Assembly (NCBI RefSeq): GCF_015999335.1
Contig: NZ_JAEACP010000021.1
Span: forward strand, 28,155 to 92,154
Direction: 5' to 3'
Length of the DNA stretch: 64,000 nt
Source: Tabrizicola soli
GTDB lineage: Bacteria; Pseudomonadota; Alphaproteobacteria; Rhodobacterales; Rhodobacteraceae
Part shown: positions 25,929 through 33,804 of the stretch, one piece after another
How positions within the stretch are numbered: the first letter of the stretch is position 1
Layout of the letters: each line of letters begins with the position of its first letter
Made by a program: the position numbers and the translations under genes
Notes under the pieces: generated by a model
Seen by the model: only the letters and a program-made list of their open reading frames with translations
Database searches by the model: none
Told to the model about the DNA's origin: nothing

Positions 25929-26072
25929 TCAGGCGTTGGCCAGTGCGAGGAAGACCAGCACCGCGATCGAGAGTCCGGCGGCCCAGACCGACAGGCGGAT
26001 GAAGCCCTCGAAGGTCTTTTCCTGCGCGCGAATGTCCATCGTTCCGTGCTTGTGCTCGTTGTGGTCGGCCAT
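25929..26072 (-). CDS. aa3-type cytochrome c oxidase subunit IV (47 residues)
   Basis: A very small gene encoding [19 protein letters not shown] followed by TFEGFIRL and a single membrane helix ([19 protein letters not shown]). The HKHG-MDIR-TF-GFI pattern and the [12 protein letters not shown] helix match the fourth, peripheral subunit of Paracoccus-type aa3 oxidase. AAGGAAG precedes the ATG at 26072. It stands alone, away from the other oxidase subunits, 11 bases before the preceding lipoprotein gene on the same strand. Confidence 0.9.
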   Translation of the reverse strand: MADHNEHKHGTMDIRAQEKTFEGFIRLSVWAAGLSIAVLVFLALANA

Positions 26073-26141
26073 TTTACCGCTTCCTTGTTTGATCCCTTGT
26101 TGCCCCTTAGCCTATTCGCCGCCGCCTGTCACGGGTCGGCA

Positions 26142-26558
26142 TCACGCCGAAGCATCGCCGGAATCGCCCCCGGTCCAGCCCGAGTTCAACTGGAACCCGA
26201 TGCGGCGCGGGGCCTCCTCCTCGCCTTCCTTCGGCACCGCCCGCAGGGTCACCGACAGCTGGCTGACATGCTGGATCAACTGGGTCTTGGTGCCCGAATC
26301 GTCGCGGCCGTAGAAGCTGATGATGTCGGGATCGAAGAAGCCGATCCCCTCGATCCGCAGGATGCCGGCCTCGTCCCCTGCGAAACCCATGGCGATCTCC
26401 TGCTCGGCGTCCAGCTCGCGCTCGAAGTCGCGGATATACATCACCAGCCGGTCATGCGCCCATTCCGCCGGGCTTTTCTGCCGCGCGGGCTTCTTTGCGG
26501 CCGGCTTCGCCGCCGGTTTCCCGGCGGGTTTCGCCGCAGCCTTCGGTGCCTTTGTCAT
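26142..26558 (-). CDS. DUF6173-type small protein with Lys/Ala/Pro-rich N-terminus
   Basis: A 138-residue protein with a basic low-complexity head (KAAAKPAGKPAAKPAAKK) of about 30 residues and a globular part (AEWAHDRLVMYIRDFERELDAEQ, RIEGIGFFDPDIISFYG). The globular part looks like the DUF6173 family of unknown function. ATG 26558 is chosen for its GGGA Shine-Dalgarno. It overlaps the MBL hydrolase gene by four bases and so belongs to the acyl-CoA dehydrogenase operon. Confidence 0.75.
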   Translation of the reverse strand: MTKAPKAAAKPAGKPAAKPAAKKPARQKSPAEWAHDRLVMYIRDFERELDAEQEIAMGFAGDEAGILRIEGIGFFDPDIISFYGRDDSGTKTQLIQHVSQLSVTLRAVPKEGEEEAPRRIGFQLNSGWTGGDSGDASA

Positions 26559-27580
26559 CGCCGTTCCCATTCCCATGCCCCTGCCGGGTTCAGGGAACGC
26601 AAAACCGCGCCCCGCCGCAAGAGGCAGTTGAGATGCGCGATGGCCTCGACCAGCGCCAGCCCGTGCTGCGCGGGCCCGATCTCGCGCCGGAAGAGCGGCG
26701 GGAAGCACTCGGCCGCCGTTCGCGGGATGCGCAGATGCTCCAGCAGCCGGCCAAGCGCCTGGTCGTGGTTCTCGACCATCTGCATCAGGCGGAAGGGCAG
26801 GCCGGTGAAGGGCAGCTTGTGGCCCGGCAGGACCAGCTGCTCCTCGCGCGCATGGGCCGCCAGCGCGCGGCAACTGTCCAGCCAGTCGGTCAGCGGATCG
26901 GCCTCGGGCTCGGTCGGGTAGACGCCGATATTGGCCGAGATCCCGGGCAGAAGCTGGTCGCCGCCCAGCACGATCCCGTCGTCGGACCACAGCGTCAGAT
27001 GCTCGGGCGCATGGCCATGCCCGATCCGCACCACCCAGTCCCGCCCCGCCGCCCGCAGCCGCCCGCCCTCGACCAGCCGGGTAAAGCCAAGGGGCATCGG
27101 CTCCACGATGTCGGCAAAGTTGAACGGCCGCTCCTCGGCCCGCTGCGCCAGCTCCGCCTCCGTCAGCCCGGCGCGGCGGTAGAAGGTCAGCGCCTCGGGC
27201 GAGGGCCGCTCCTGCACGTCCAGCACCAGCATCCGCGCGTAAAGCCAGGCGGTGCGCGTGGTCAGAAGCTCCGCGCCCCGCGACTGGAACCAGCCGACCA
27301 GCCCGACATGGTCGGGATGGTGGTGGGTCAGGATCACGCGCCGGACCGGCTTGCCGCGCAGGGGACCGGCAAGCAGCCGCTCCCAGATCGCCTTCGACCG
27401 TTTCGACGAAAGACCCGTATCCACGATGGTCCAGCCGTCGCCCTCGTCCAGCGCGAAGATGTTCACATGGTCCAGCGCCATCGGCAGCGGCAGCCGCAGC
27501 CAGAGAATCCCCTCGGCCACCGCGACCGCCTCGCCCTCGGCCGGGGCGGTCGCGAACGGATGCCTGACGCCTTCGCTCAT
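26555..27580 (-). CDS. MBL-fold metallo-hydrolase
   Basis: A 341-residue metallo-beta-lactamase-fold hydrolase with the metal-binding motif THHHPDH at 85-91 and a downstream GHGHAPEHL and GDQLLPGIS supplying further ligands. Proteins of this type hydrolyse thioesters or lactones. Its start overlaps the stop of the acyl-CoA dehydrogenase gene (ATGA), which suggests a shared CoA-ester pathway, but the substrate is unknown. Confidence 0.9.
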   Translation of the reverse strand: MSEGVRHPFATAPAEGEAVAVAEGILWLRLPLPMALDHVNIFALDEGDGWTIVDTGLSSKRSKAIWERLLAGPLRGKPVRRVILTHHHPDHVGLVGWFQSRGAELLTTRTAWLYARMLVLDVQERPSPEALTFYRRAGLTEAELAQRAEERPFNFADIVEPMPLGFTRLVEGGRLRAAGRDWVVRIGHGHAPEHLTLWSDDGIVLGGDQLLPGISANIGVYPTEPEADPLTDWLDSCRALAAHAREEQLVLPGHKLPFTGLPFRLMQMVENHDQALGRLLEHLRIPRTAAECFPPLFRREIGPAQHGLALVEAIAHLNCLLRRGAVLRSLNPAGAWEWERR

Positions 27581-29280
27581 CCGGCCAGGTCCTCGGGCCG
27601 CACCGCATACAGCCCCTCGGCCCCCTCGCGCACCTGCGCCAGCAGCGCGGCATGTTCCGGCAATATCCGGCGGATCATCACCCGCGCCAGCGCCAGCCGG
27701 TCGGAATCGGCCAGTGCCGCCTTCAGATGCGCATCGCCGCCCAGCACCCTGGCAAAGGCGCGCAGATAGGGCACCGCGCCTGCGAAACGGTCATTGAGCG
27801 GCTGGGCGACCAGCGCCTCGGTCGCCTCGCGCAGCGCCTCCGACGCCTGCCAGACCTCGCCCGCCAGGTCGGGATAGCGTGTCCGCGCCGCCTCGGCCCC
27901 GCGCTGGACCTCGTCGATCAGGCGAAAGGCCGCCTCGCCCCCGTCGGCCATCTTGCGCCCCACCAGATCCATCGCCTGAATTCCGTTCGTACCTTCGTAG
28001 ATCGCGGTGATCCGCACGTCGCGGGCGAACTGCGCCGCGCCGGTCTCCTCGATATAGCCCATGCCGCCCTGGACCTGCATCCCCAGATGTGCGACCTCGC
28101 AGCCGATGTCGGTGCCATGCGCCTTGGCGATGGGCGTCAGGAGCGCCGCCCGCGCCTGCCAGTCCGGATTGCCCGTGGCCCTGGCCATGTCGATCGCCAC
28201 CGCGCAGGACAGCGCGATCGAGCGGGCGGCAAAGACCTCGGCCCGCATCGCCGCCAGCATCCGGCGCACGTCGGCATGATCCAGGATCGGCCCCCCCGCC
28301 GACAGGGGCGTCGCGCCCTGGTGCCGCTCCATCGCATGGGCCAGCGCCTGCTGCAGCGCCGCCTCGGCCACGCCCACGCCCTGCACCCCGACCGAAAGCC
28401 GGGCGTTGTTCATCATCGTGAACATCGCCGCCATGCCCTTGTTCGCCTCGCCCACCAGCCAGCCCTTTGCCCCGTCGTACTCCATCACGCAGGTCGGGCT
28501 GCCGTGGATGCCCAGCTTGTGCTCCAGGCTGACGGCGCGCAGGCTGTTGCGCGCGCCGGGGCGGCCTTCGGCATCGGGGATGAACTTCGGCACCATGAAG
28601 AGGCTGATCCCTTTCGTCCCCTCCGGCGCGCCGGGCAGGCGGGCAAGGACCATATGGCAGACATTCGCCACCAGATCGCTGTCGCCCCAGGTGATGAAGA
28701 TCTTCTGCCCGCTGATCGCATGGGTCCCGTCGCCCAAGGGTTCCGCCTTCGTCCGCAGCGCCCCCACGTCCGACCCGGCCTGCGGCTCGGTCAGGTTCAT
28801 CGTCCCCGACCACTCGCCCGAGGTGAGCTTCGGCAGATACAGCGCCTTCATCGCGTCGCTCGCGTGGTGCTCCAGCGCCTCGATCTGGCCCTTGGACAGC
28901 AGCGGCTTCAGCTGCAAGGCCAGGCAGGCGCCCGACAGCATGTCGTCCACCGCCAGCGCCAGGCTGATCGGCAGGCCCATGCCGCCATGCTCGGGCCGCG
29001 CCGCGATGCCGACCCAGCCGCCCTCCGCCAGCGCCCGATACCCCTCGGCAAAGCCGGGAGAGGAGACCACCGCCCCGTTCTCCAGCCGCGCCGCGTTCAG
29101 GTCGCCCGCCCGGTTCAACGGCGCGATCACATCCGTCGCGATCCGCCCCGCCTCGGCCAGGATCGCATCGGCCAGTTCCGGCGTCGCCTCGGCGAACCGC
29201 GGCGTGGCCGCGACCCTGGCGAAGCCCGCCACATGCTCCAGGATGAAGCGCAGGTCCCTGACCGGGGCGCGATAGGGCAT
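27577..29280 (-). CDS. Acyl-CoA dehydrogenase (long form, FadE/DmdC-like)
   Basis: FAD-dependent dehydrogenase of 567 residues, longer than the common 380-residue form. It contains GTMNLTEPQAGSDVGALRTKA, the usual substrate/FAD loop, then GQKIFITWGDSDL. The likely catalytic base is Glu429 (YEGTNGIQAMDLVGRK). The 560-600-residue subgroup includes DmdC (methylmercaptopropionyl-CoA dehydrogenase). No dmdB or dmdD is adjacent, so the substrate is open. GGAGG precedes the ATG at 29280; the MBL hydrolase and DUF6173 genes follow in the same operon. Confidence 0.9.
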   Translation of the reverse strand: MPYRAPVRDLRFILEHVAGFARVAATPRFAEATPELADAILAEAGRIATDVIAPLNRAGDLNAARLENGAVVSSPGFAEGYRALAEGGWVGIAARPEHGGMGLPISLALAVDDMLSGACLALQLKPLLSKGQIEALEHHASDAMKALYLPKLTSGEWSGTMNLTEPQAGSDVGALRTKAEPLGDGTHAISGQKIFITWGDSDLVANVCHMVLARLPGAPEGTKGISLFMVPKFIPDAEGRPGARNSLRAVSLEHKLGIHGSPTCVMEYDGAKGWLVGEANKGMAAMFTMMNNARLSVGVQGVGVAEAALQQALAHAMERHQGATPLSAGGPILDHADVRRMLAAMRAEVFAARSIALSCAVAIDMARATGNPDWQARAALLTPIAKAHGTDIGCEVAHLGMQVQGGMGYIEETGAAQFARDVRITAIYEGTNGIQAMDLVGRKMADGGEAAFRLIDEVQRGAEAARTRYPDLAGEVWQASEALREATEALVAQPLNDRFAGAVPYLRAFARVLGGDAHLKAALADSDRLALARVMIRRILPEHAALLAQVREGAEGLYAVRPEDLAG

Positions 29281-29388
29281 GGCGACGTCCTCCGACGGCT
29301 TGGCAAGGCGCGGGCCCTGCCGTAAGCACGACCCCGCACCGAGGCTACCGCTTTCCCCCCGACCTGCAACCCGGACGCTGCGTCAGAG

Positions 29389-30333
29389 ATGACCGAGACC
29401 CTTGCCCCCGACGATGCCGGCATCGCCCGCGCCGCCCGCCTGCTGGCGGAAGGCGAACTCGTCGCCTTCCCGACCGAGACGGTCTACGGCCTTGGCGGCG
29501 ATGCGCGCTCCGACCGGGCGGTGGCGGGGATCTATGCGGCCAAGGGGCGGCCCAGCTTCAACCCGCTGATCGTCCACCTTCCCGACCTCTCCGCGGTCGA
29601 GGCGCTGGCGACCGTCGGCCCCAACGCCCGCGCGCTGGCGCGGGCCTTCTGGCCCGGCCCGCTGACCCTGGTCCTGCCGCTGCGCGACGGCGCGGGCCTC
29701 TCGCCCCTGGTGACGGCGGGCCTCGCCACCGTCGCCGTCCGCATCCCCGCCCATCCCCTTGCCCGGCGCCTTTTGCAGGCCTTCGGCGGCCCGGTCGCCG
29801 CGCCCTCGGCCAACCCTTCCGGCCGCGTCTCGCCCACCCGGGCCGGGCATGTGCTGGAGGGGCTGAGCGGGCGCATCGCCGCCGTGCTCGATGGCGGTCC
29901 CTGCGCCGTCGGCCTGGAATCCACCATCGTTGCCGCCGATCCCGCCCCCACCCTCCTCCGTCCCGGCGGTGTCCCGGTCGAGGCGATGGAGGCGCTGCTT
30001 GGCCAGCCCTTCGCCACCGGCGGCGATGCGCACAGACCCAGCGCACCGGGCCAACTCGCCTCGCATTACGCGCCCGAGGCCGGGGTTCGCCTGAACGCAA
30101 CCGCCGCCGAGCCGGGCGAGGTGCTGGTAGGCTTCGGCCCGGTCAAGGGCGCGCTCACGCTTTCGGACACCGGCGATCTGGTCGAGGCCGCCGCCCGCCT
30201 CTTCGACCTGCTCCGCCAGGCCGACCGTCTGGCCGGCCCCCATGGCCGCATCGCCTTTGCCCCGGTGCCCGAGGCCGGCCTTGGCCTTGCGATCAACGAC
30301 CGTCTGCGCCGCGCCGCCGCCCCGCGTCCTTGA
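29389..30333 (+). CDS. tsaC: Threonylcarbamoyl-AMP synthase (Sua5/TsaC)
   Basis: Makes threonylcarbamoyl-AMP for the t6A modification of tRNA. The 314-residue size and C-terminal extra domain mark the longer Sua5 form. The N-terminal YrdC domain has VAFPTETVYGLGGDA and AAKGRPSFNPLIVH, then VAAPSANPSGRVSPT and the LESTIV region. It is divergent from the acyl-CoA dehydrogenase gene with about 108 bases between starts. After the stop comes a small hairpin (CCGGGTT-CGG-AACCCGG, 30353-30369). Confidence 0.93.
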   Translation: MTETLAPDDAGIARAARLLAEGELVAFPTETVYGLGGDARSDRAVAGIYAAKGRPSFNPLIVHLPDLSAVEALATVGPNARALARAFWPGPLTLVLPLRDGAGLSPLVTAGLATVAVRIPAHPLARRLLQAFGGPVAAPSANPSGRVSPTRAGHVLEGLSGRIAAVLDGGPCAVGLESTIVAADPAPTLLRPGGVPVEAMEALLGQPFATGGDAHRPSAPGQLASHYAPEAGVRLNATAAEPGEVLVGFGPVKGALTLSDTGDLVEAAARLFDLLRQADRLAGPHGRIAFAPVPEAGLGLAINDRLRRAAAPRP

Positions 30334-30457
30334 GGGGCGAAGGGCCGAAATTCCGGGTTCGGAACCCGGCAAAGTTGTGCAATAGTTTCGGCGGGCCGTC
30401 GCGCCCAACGGGTCAAGATAGCCCGCCAGTCAAGGCGGGTACATGAGGGAACAAGTG

Positions 30458-30829
30458 ATGTTCAACGAATTCAAGACATTCATCGCCCGGGGCAATGTCC
30501 TCGATCTCGCCGTCGGTGTGGTCATCGGCGCGGCCTTCACCGCCATCGTCACCTCGCTGGTCGATGACCTGATCAATCCGCTGATCGGCCTGATCGTCGG
30601 CGGGGTGGACTTCAGCGGCCTCAGCGTCGGTCTGGGCGACGCGCAGTTCATGTATGGCAACTTCATCACCGCGATCATCAAGTTCCTGATCGTCGCCTGG
30701 GTGGTGTTCCTGATCGTCAAGGGCGTGAACCGGCTGATGCCGAAGAAGCCCGAGGCCCCGCCGGCCCCGGCTGGCCCGACCGACAACGACCTGCTCAAGG
30801 ACATCCTGGCCGAGCTGAAGAAGAAATAG
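30458..30829 (+). CDS. mscL: MscL, large-conductance mechanosensitive channel
   Basis: Homopentameric inner-membrane channel that opens under osmotic downshock. The 123-residue protein begins [22 protein letters not shown] with the conserved RGN-V-DLAVGV-IGAAF helix TM1, a loop, TM2 ([16 protein letters not shown]) and a C-terminal helix ([13 protein letters not shown]). ATG 30458 is preferred over ATG 30443 because GAGGGA lies the right distance upstream. A CCCGCC/GGCGGG hairpin (30422-30439) precedes the Shine-Dalgarno. Confidence 0.95.
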   Translation: MFNEFKTFIARGNVLDLAVGVVIGAAFTAIVTSLVDDLINPLIGLIVGGVDFSGLSVGLGDAQFMYGNFITAIIKFLIVAWVVFLIVKGVNRLMPKKPEAPPAPAGPTDNDLLKDILAELKKK

Positions 30830-30835
30830 GCAAAA

Positions 30836-30861
30836 GGCCCGCGGCACATCCGCCGCGGGCC
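30836..30861 (+). terminator. Terminator between mscL and msrQ
   Basis: GGCCCGCGGC (30836-30845) pairs with GCCGCGGGCC (30852-30861) in a 10-bp stem, followed by CTTTCC. On the other strand it is followed by TTTT, so it can serve both convergent genes. Confidence 0.75.
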
Positions 30862-30867
30862 CTTTCC

Positions 30868-31473
30868 TTACGCCGCCACCGGAAGGCGCGACCGCAGGTT
30901 CCAGTACCAGAACCGATAGGCCCACAGCGCCAGGAGCGGCCCGAAGTGGATCAGCGCCGGCGGCCAGCCGCCCCAGTCCTTCATCGCGGCCCAGTGCAGC
31001 AGCACCAGCACCGCCGCCGGCCAGGCCATGCGCTGCATCGTCTTCCAGCCGGTGCCCAGCCAGCGCTGCGCGGCATTGTTCGAAGTCACCGCCAGCGGCA
31101 CGAAGATCAGGAAGGCCAGCCAGCCGGTCCAGATCCTTGTCTGCGGCAGTTGCTCGAGGATCCGGTCCAGCGTGCCCCGGTCGATCACATAGACCACGAC
31201 GTGCAGCGCGGCATAGAGGAAGGCCGCCACCCCCAGGTCGCGCCGGTGCCGCATCAGCCAGCGCGGCCAATGGTGGGTGCGGAACACCAGCATCAGGCCC
31301 GAGGCCATCATCCCGATGATCATGAACCGCGCCGCGAACTCGCCCGTCGGGTGCAGCAACTGATGGAACGCCTTCGGATCGTCGCCGAACAGCGGGCCGA
31401 TCATGCCCAGCGCAGGCAGCGAAAGCACGGCCCAGAGGATCAGGGTCGAGGGTTTGTAACCGGATAATGTCAT
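30868..31473 (-). CDS. msrQ: MsrQ-like heme-binding membrane subunit of methionine sulfoxide reductase
   Basis: Inner-membrane cytochrome b that feeds quinone electrons to periplasmic MsrP. The 201-residue protein has about five to six membrane helices of the ferric-reductase-like type. Likely heme ligands are the histidines in RRDLGVAAFLYAALHVVVYV and AVLVLLHWAAM. The start codon at 31473 sits in the stem of an 8-bp leader hairpin. No msrP gene is adjacent on this side, which is unusual because msrPQ normally pair, so another ferric-reductase-like role is possible. Confidence 0.83.
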   Translation of the reverse strand: MTLSGYKPSTLILWAVLSLPALGMIGPLFGDDPKAFHQLLHPTGEFAARFMIIGMMASGLMLVFRTHHWPRWLMRHRRDLGVAAFLYAALHVVVYVIDRGTLDRILEQLPQTRIWTGWLAFLIFVPLAVTSNNAAQRWLGTGWKTMQRMAWPAAVLVLLHWAAMKDWGGWPPALIHFGPLLALWAYRFWYWNLRSRLPVAA

Positions 31474-31499
31474 GGGGCACCTGTTGTCTGATGCCCCAT
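31472..31499 (-). promoter_or_regulatory. Leader hairpin covering the msrQ start codon
   Basis: ATGGGGCA (31472-31479) and TGCCCCAT (31492-31499) are perfect inverted repeats. In the minus-strand transcript the 3' arm contains the msrQ ATG, and the loop holds the AGG of the Shine-Dalgarno. Confidence 0.5.
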
Positions 31500-31526
31500 A
31501 TACGCCGCAGCGCAGCACTTCCGTCG

Positions 31527-32645
31527 TCAGAGCGCCAGCGCCTCCGCCCCCGTGATCGACGGCAGCCCCAGCGCCGTGCCGACCGCCGCATAGGTCAGCT
31601 TCCCGGCATGGACGTTCAGCCCGGCCAGCAGATGCGGATCGTCGGCACAGGCCTTTTTCCAGCCCTTGTCGGCCAGCGCCAGCAGGAAGGGCAGGGTGGC
31701 GTTGCCCAAAGCCTGGGTCGAGGTCCGCGCCACCGCGCCGGGCATGTTGGCCACGCAGTAATGCATCACTCCGTCCACCTCGTAGATCGGATCCTGGTGC
31801 GTGGTGGCCCGGCTGGTCTCGAAACAGCCGCCCTGGTCGATCGCCACGTCGACCAGCACCGCGCCGGGCTTCATCTCCTTCAGCTGCGCCCGGCTGACCA
31901 GCTTCGGCGCCGCCGCACCGGGGATCAGCACCGCGCCGATCACCATGTCGGCGGTCCGCACCAGTTCGGCCAAAGCGCCGGCGCTGGAATACTGCGTCAC
32001 CAGCTTGCCGTGGAAGATGTCGTCCAGATAGCTCAGCCGCGGAACGGATCGGTCGAGCACCGTCACCCGCGCCCCCATCCCCACCGCGACCCGCGCCGCC
32101 GCCGTCCCGACCACGCCGCCGCCGACGATCACCACATTCGCCGGGGCCACCCCCGGCACCCCGCCCAGCAGCACGCCGCGCCCGCCATTGGCCTTCTGCA
32201 GCGTCCAGGCCCCCACCTGCGGCGCGAGGCGCCCCGCCACCTCGGACATCGGTGCCAGAAGGGGCAGCCCGCCCCGCGCGTCCGTCACCGTCTCGTAGGC
32301 GATGCAGGTCGCGCCGCTGGCCAGAAGGTCCCGCGTCTGCTCCGGGTCCGGCGCCAGGTGCAGATAGGTGAACAGAAGCTGCCCCGCCCGCAGCCGCTTG
32401 CGCTCGGCGGCCTGTGGCTCCTTGACCTTCACGATCATCTCGGCTTCGGCGAACACCTCTTCCGCCGTGGCCACCACCTCTGCCCCCGCCGCCGCGTAAT
32501 CCGCATCGGCAAAGCCCGCGCCCAGACCCGCGCCGGTCTCGATCATCACCCGGTGGCCATGCGCCACCGCCTCGCGCGCCGCGTCCGGGGTCATTCCGAC
32601 CCGGAATTCCTGCGGCTTTACTTCCCTTGGACATCCGATCTTCAT
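31527..32645 (-). CDS. ald: Alanine dehydrogenase
   Basis: NAD-dependent interconversion of L-alanine and pyruvate plus ammonium. The 372-residue full-length protein starts MKIGCPREVKPQEFRVGMTP, with the substrate-binding lysine in IVKVKEP, the cofactor loop VIVGGGVVGTAAARVAVGMGA and SRATTHQDPIYEVDGVMHYCVANMPG. GGAGG precedes the ATG. It is divergent from an Lrp-family gene, the classic arrangement for alanine-induced control. Confidence 0.96.
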   Translation of the reverse strand: MKIGCPREVKPQEFRVGMTPDAAREAVAHGHRVMIETGAGLGAGFADADYAAAGAEVVATAEEVFAEAEMIVKVKEPQAAERKRLRAGQLLFTYLHLAPDPEQTRDLLASGATCIAYETVTDARGGLPLLAPMSEVAGRLAPQVGAWTLQKANGGRGVLLGGVPGVAPANVVIVGGGVVGTAAARVAVGMGARVTVLDRSVPRLSYLDDIFHGKLVTQYSSAGALAELVRTADMVIGAVLIPGAAAPKLVSRAQLKEMKPGAVLVDVAIDQGGCFETSRATTHQDPIYEVDGVMHYCVANMPGAVARTSTQALGNATLPFLLALADKGWKKACADDPHLLAGLNVHAGKLTYAAVGTALGLPSITGAEALAL

Positions 32646-32719
32646 CTGATCCTCCCCGAGGGCATCCTGCCCCCCTTGTGACGATCACTCTGATCCTGTT
32701 TTGCGGGCGATGCTTTGAA

Positions 32720-32775
32720 ATCCGGATGACTTGTGGCCGCCGTCCGGATAGATTCCGGCGCAGAACCGCCCGGAT
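32720..32775. promoter_or_regulatory. Three CCGGAT sites in the ald-Lrp divergent region
   Basis: TCCGGAT occurs at 32721-32727 (within palindrome ATCCGGAT) and 32743-32749, and CCCGGAT at 32769-32775. The spacing of 22 and 26 bases is roughly two helical turns. They are candidate binding sites for the Lrp-family regulator. Confidence 0.4.
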
Positions 32776-32796
32776 GCCGAAGGATATTGCAGCAGG

Positions 32797-33255
32797 ATGG
32801 ACCTCGACGCCACGGATCGCCGCATCCTGACGGTGCTGCAAAAGGACGGCCGCATCACCAATGCCGAGCTTTCGGAACAGGTGAACCTCTCCCCCTCCGC
32901 CTGCCACCGCCGCGTGCAGCGGCTGGAGGAGGAGGGTTACATCGCCGGCTACGTTGCCCTTCTGGACGCCCGCCGCATGGGCCGGATGACCACGGTCTTC
33001 GTGGAAATCACCCTGCAAAGCCAGGCCGAGGACCTGCTCGACGCCTTCGAGCGCGAGGTCGCCCGCGTCCCCGACCTTCTGGAATGTCACCTGATGGCCG
33101 GGACCGCCGACTACCTGCTGAAGATCATGGCCGCCGATACCGAGGACTTCGCCCGCATCCACCGCCAGTTCCTCTCGCGCCTGCCCGGCGTGCGGCAGAT
33201 GCAGTCCTCCTTCGCGCTGCGCACGGTGGTCAAGACCACGGCGCTGGCCGTCTGA
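32797..33255 (+). CDS. Lrp/AsnC-family transcriptional regulator (probable ald activator)
   Basis: A 152-residue regulator with N-terminal helix-turn-helix (LDATDRRILTVLQKDGRITNAEL, NLSPSACHRRVQRLEEEGYI) and a C-terminal ligand-binding RAM domain (VTVF-type strand, LLECHLMAGTADYLLKIMAAD). It is divergently transcribed from ald with 151 bases between starts. Control of ald in response to alanine is the expected role, by analogy with AldR/Lrp pairs. Confidence 0.92.
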   Translation: MDLDATDRRILTVLQKDGRITNAELSEQVNLSPSACHRRVQRLEEEGYIAGYVALLDARRMGRMTTVFVEITLQSQAEDLLDAFEREVARVPDLLECHLMAGTADYLLKIMAADTEDFARIHRQFLSRLPGVRQMQSSFALRTVVKTTALAV

Positions 33256-33287
33256 CCGCGGCCGCTTCAACGGCGGAGAGGGCCGGC

Positions 33288-33444
33288 ATGACCGCAGGTT
33301 CCCGCACCTTGGCCCAGCGATTGGGCTTCTGGCCACCTCCCTCGTCACCGGGGCGGTTCTGGGGGTGCCTCCCAGCTCGCCGGGGCGCTCATGGCCGCGC
33401 TGCTGGGGCGCTGGCTTTTCGCAGACGAAAAACCCCCGGCCTGA
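33288..33444 (+). pseudogene. Possible small membrane-protein ORF broken by two frameshifts
   Basis: In the 240-base gap between the Lrp gene and rpsU, three successive frames read like one small protein: MTAGSRTLAQRLG from 33288, then LLATSLVTGAVLG from about 33326, then GASQLAGALMAALLGRWLF and ADEKPPA ending at the TGA 33442-33444. Each change of frame falls in a run of G and equals one missing base. It could be a decayed gene or two base-calling errors; chance is not excluded. Confidence 0.3.
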
Positions 33445-33456
33445 CGGACGGGGGTT
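33431..33456 (-). terminator. Terminator of rpsU
   Basis: AACCCCCG (33431-33438) and CGGGGGTT (33449-33456) form an 8-bp stem. Read on the minus strand, TTTTTCG follows. It lies 40 bases past the rpsU stop codon. Confidence 0.8.
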
Positions 33457-33495
33457 GATCGATCGGGAATCGCTTCCCCAGTGTCGCCGGACGTC

Positions 33496-33702
33496 TTAGA
33501 GACCGCCTTCGCGCTGAAGCTTCTTCCGGGCAAGTTTCCTTGCACGGCGGACCGCTTCGGCCTGTTCGCGTGCCTTCTTGACGGAGGGCTTCTCGAAATG
33601 CTGCTTGAGCTTCATTTCCCGAAACACCCCTTCACGCTGAAGTTTCTTCTTCAGGGCACGGAGGGCCTGTTCGACGTTGTTGTCGCGGACGCTGACCTGC
33701 AT
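33496..33702 (-). CDS. rpsU: 30S ribosomal protein S21
   Basis: Small basic ribosomal protein of 68 residues that binds near the 3' end of 16S rRNA and helps initiation. The sequence [20 protein letters not shown] and the C-terminal Arg/Lys-rich part ([16 protein letters not shown]) are those of alphaproteobacterial S21. It is monocistronic, with its own terminator downstream. Confidence 0.97.
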   Translation of the reverse strand: MQVSVRDNNVEQALRALKKKLQREGVFREMKLKQHFEKPSVKKAREQAEAVRRARKLARKKLQREGGL

Positions 33703-33804
33703 GTGGTTGTCACCACCTTCCTAAGCTAGAGTTGCACTGACTTGTGCAGGCCGCCGCCCTATAACAAGCATGACGTCAGTTGTCCACCATGGAAGGATCA
33801 GCCC

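Noticed and set aside
26559..27653. Apparent large fusion upstream of the DUF6173 gene
   Set aside because: It is a shadow of the MBL hydrolase; the proper start of the small gene is 26558 with its own ribosome-binding site.
31474..33348. Long minus-strand frame running upstream of msrQ through ald and the Lrp gene
   Set aside because: Only the last 201 codons look like protein (msrQ); the rest is a shadow of ald and the regulator in the wrong frame or strand.
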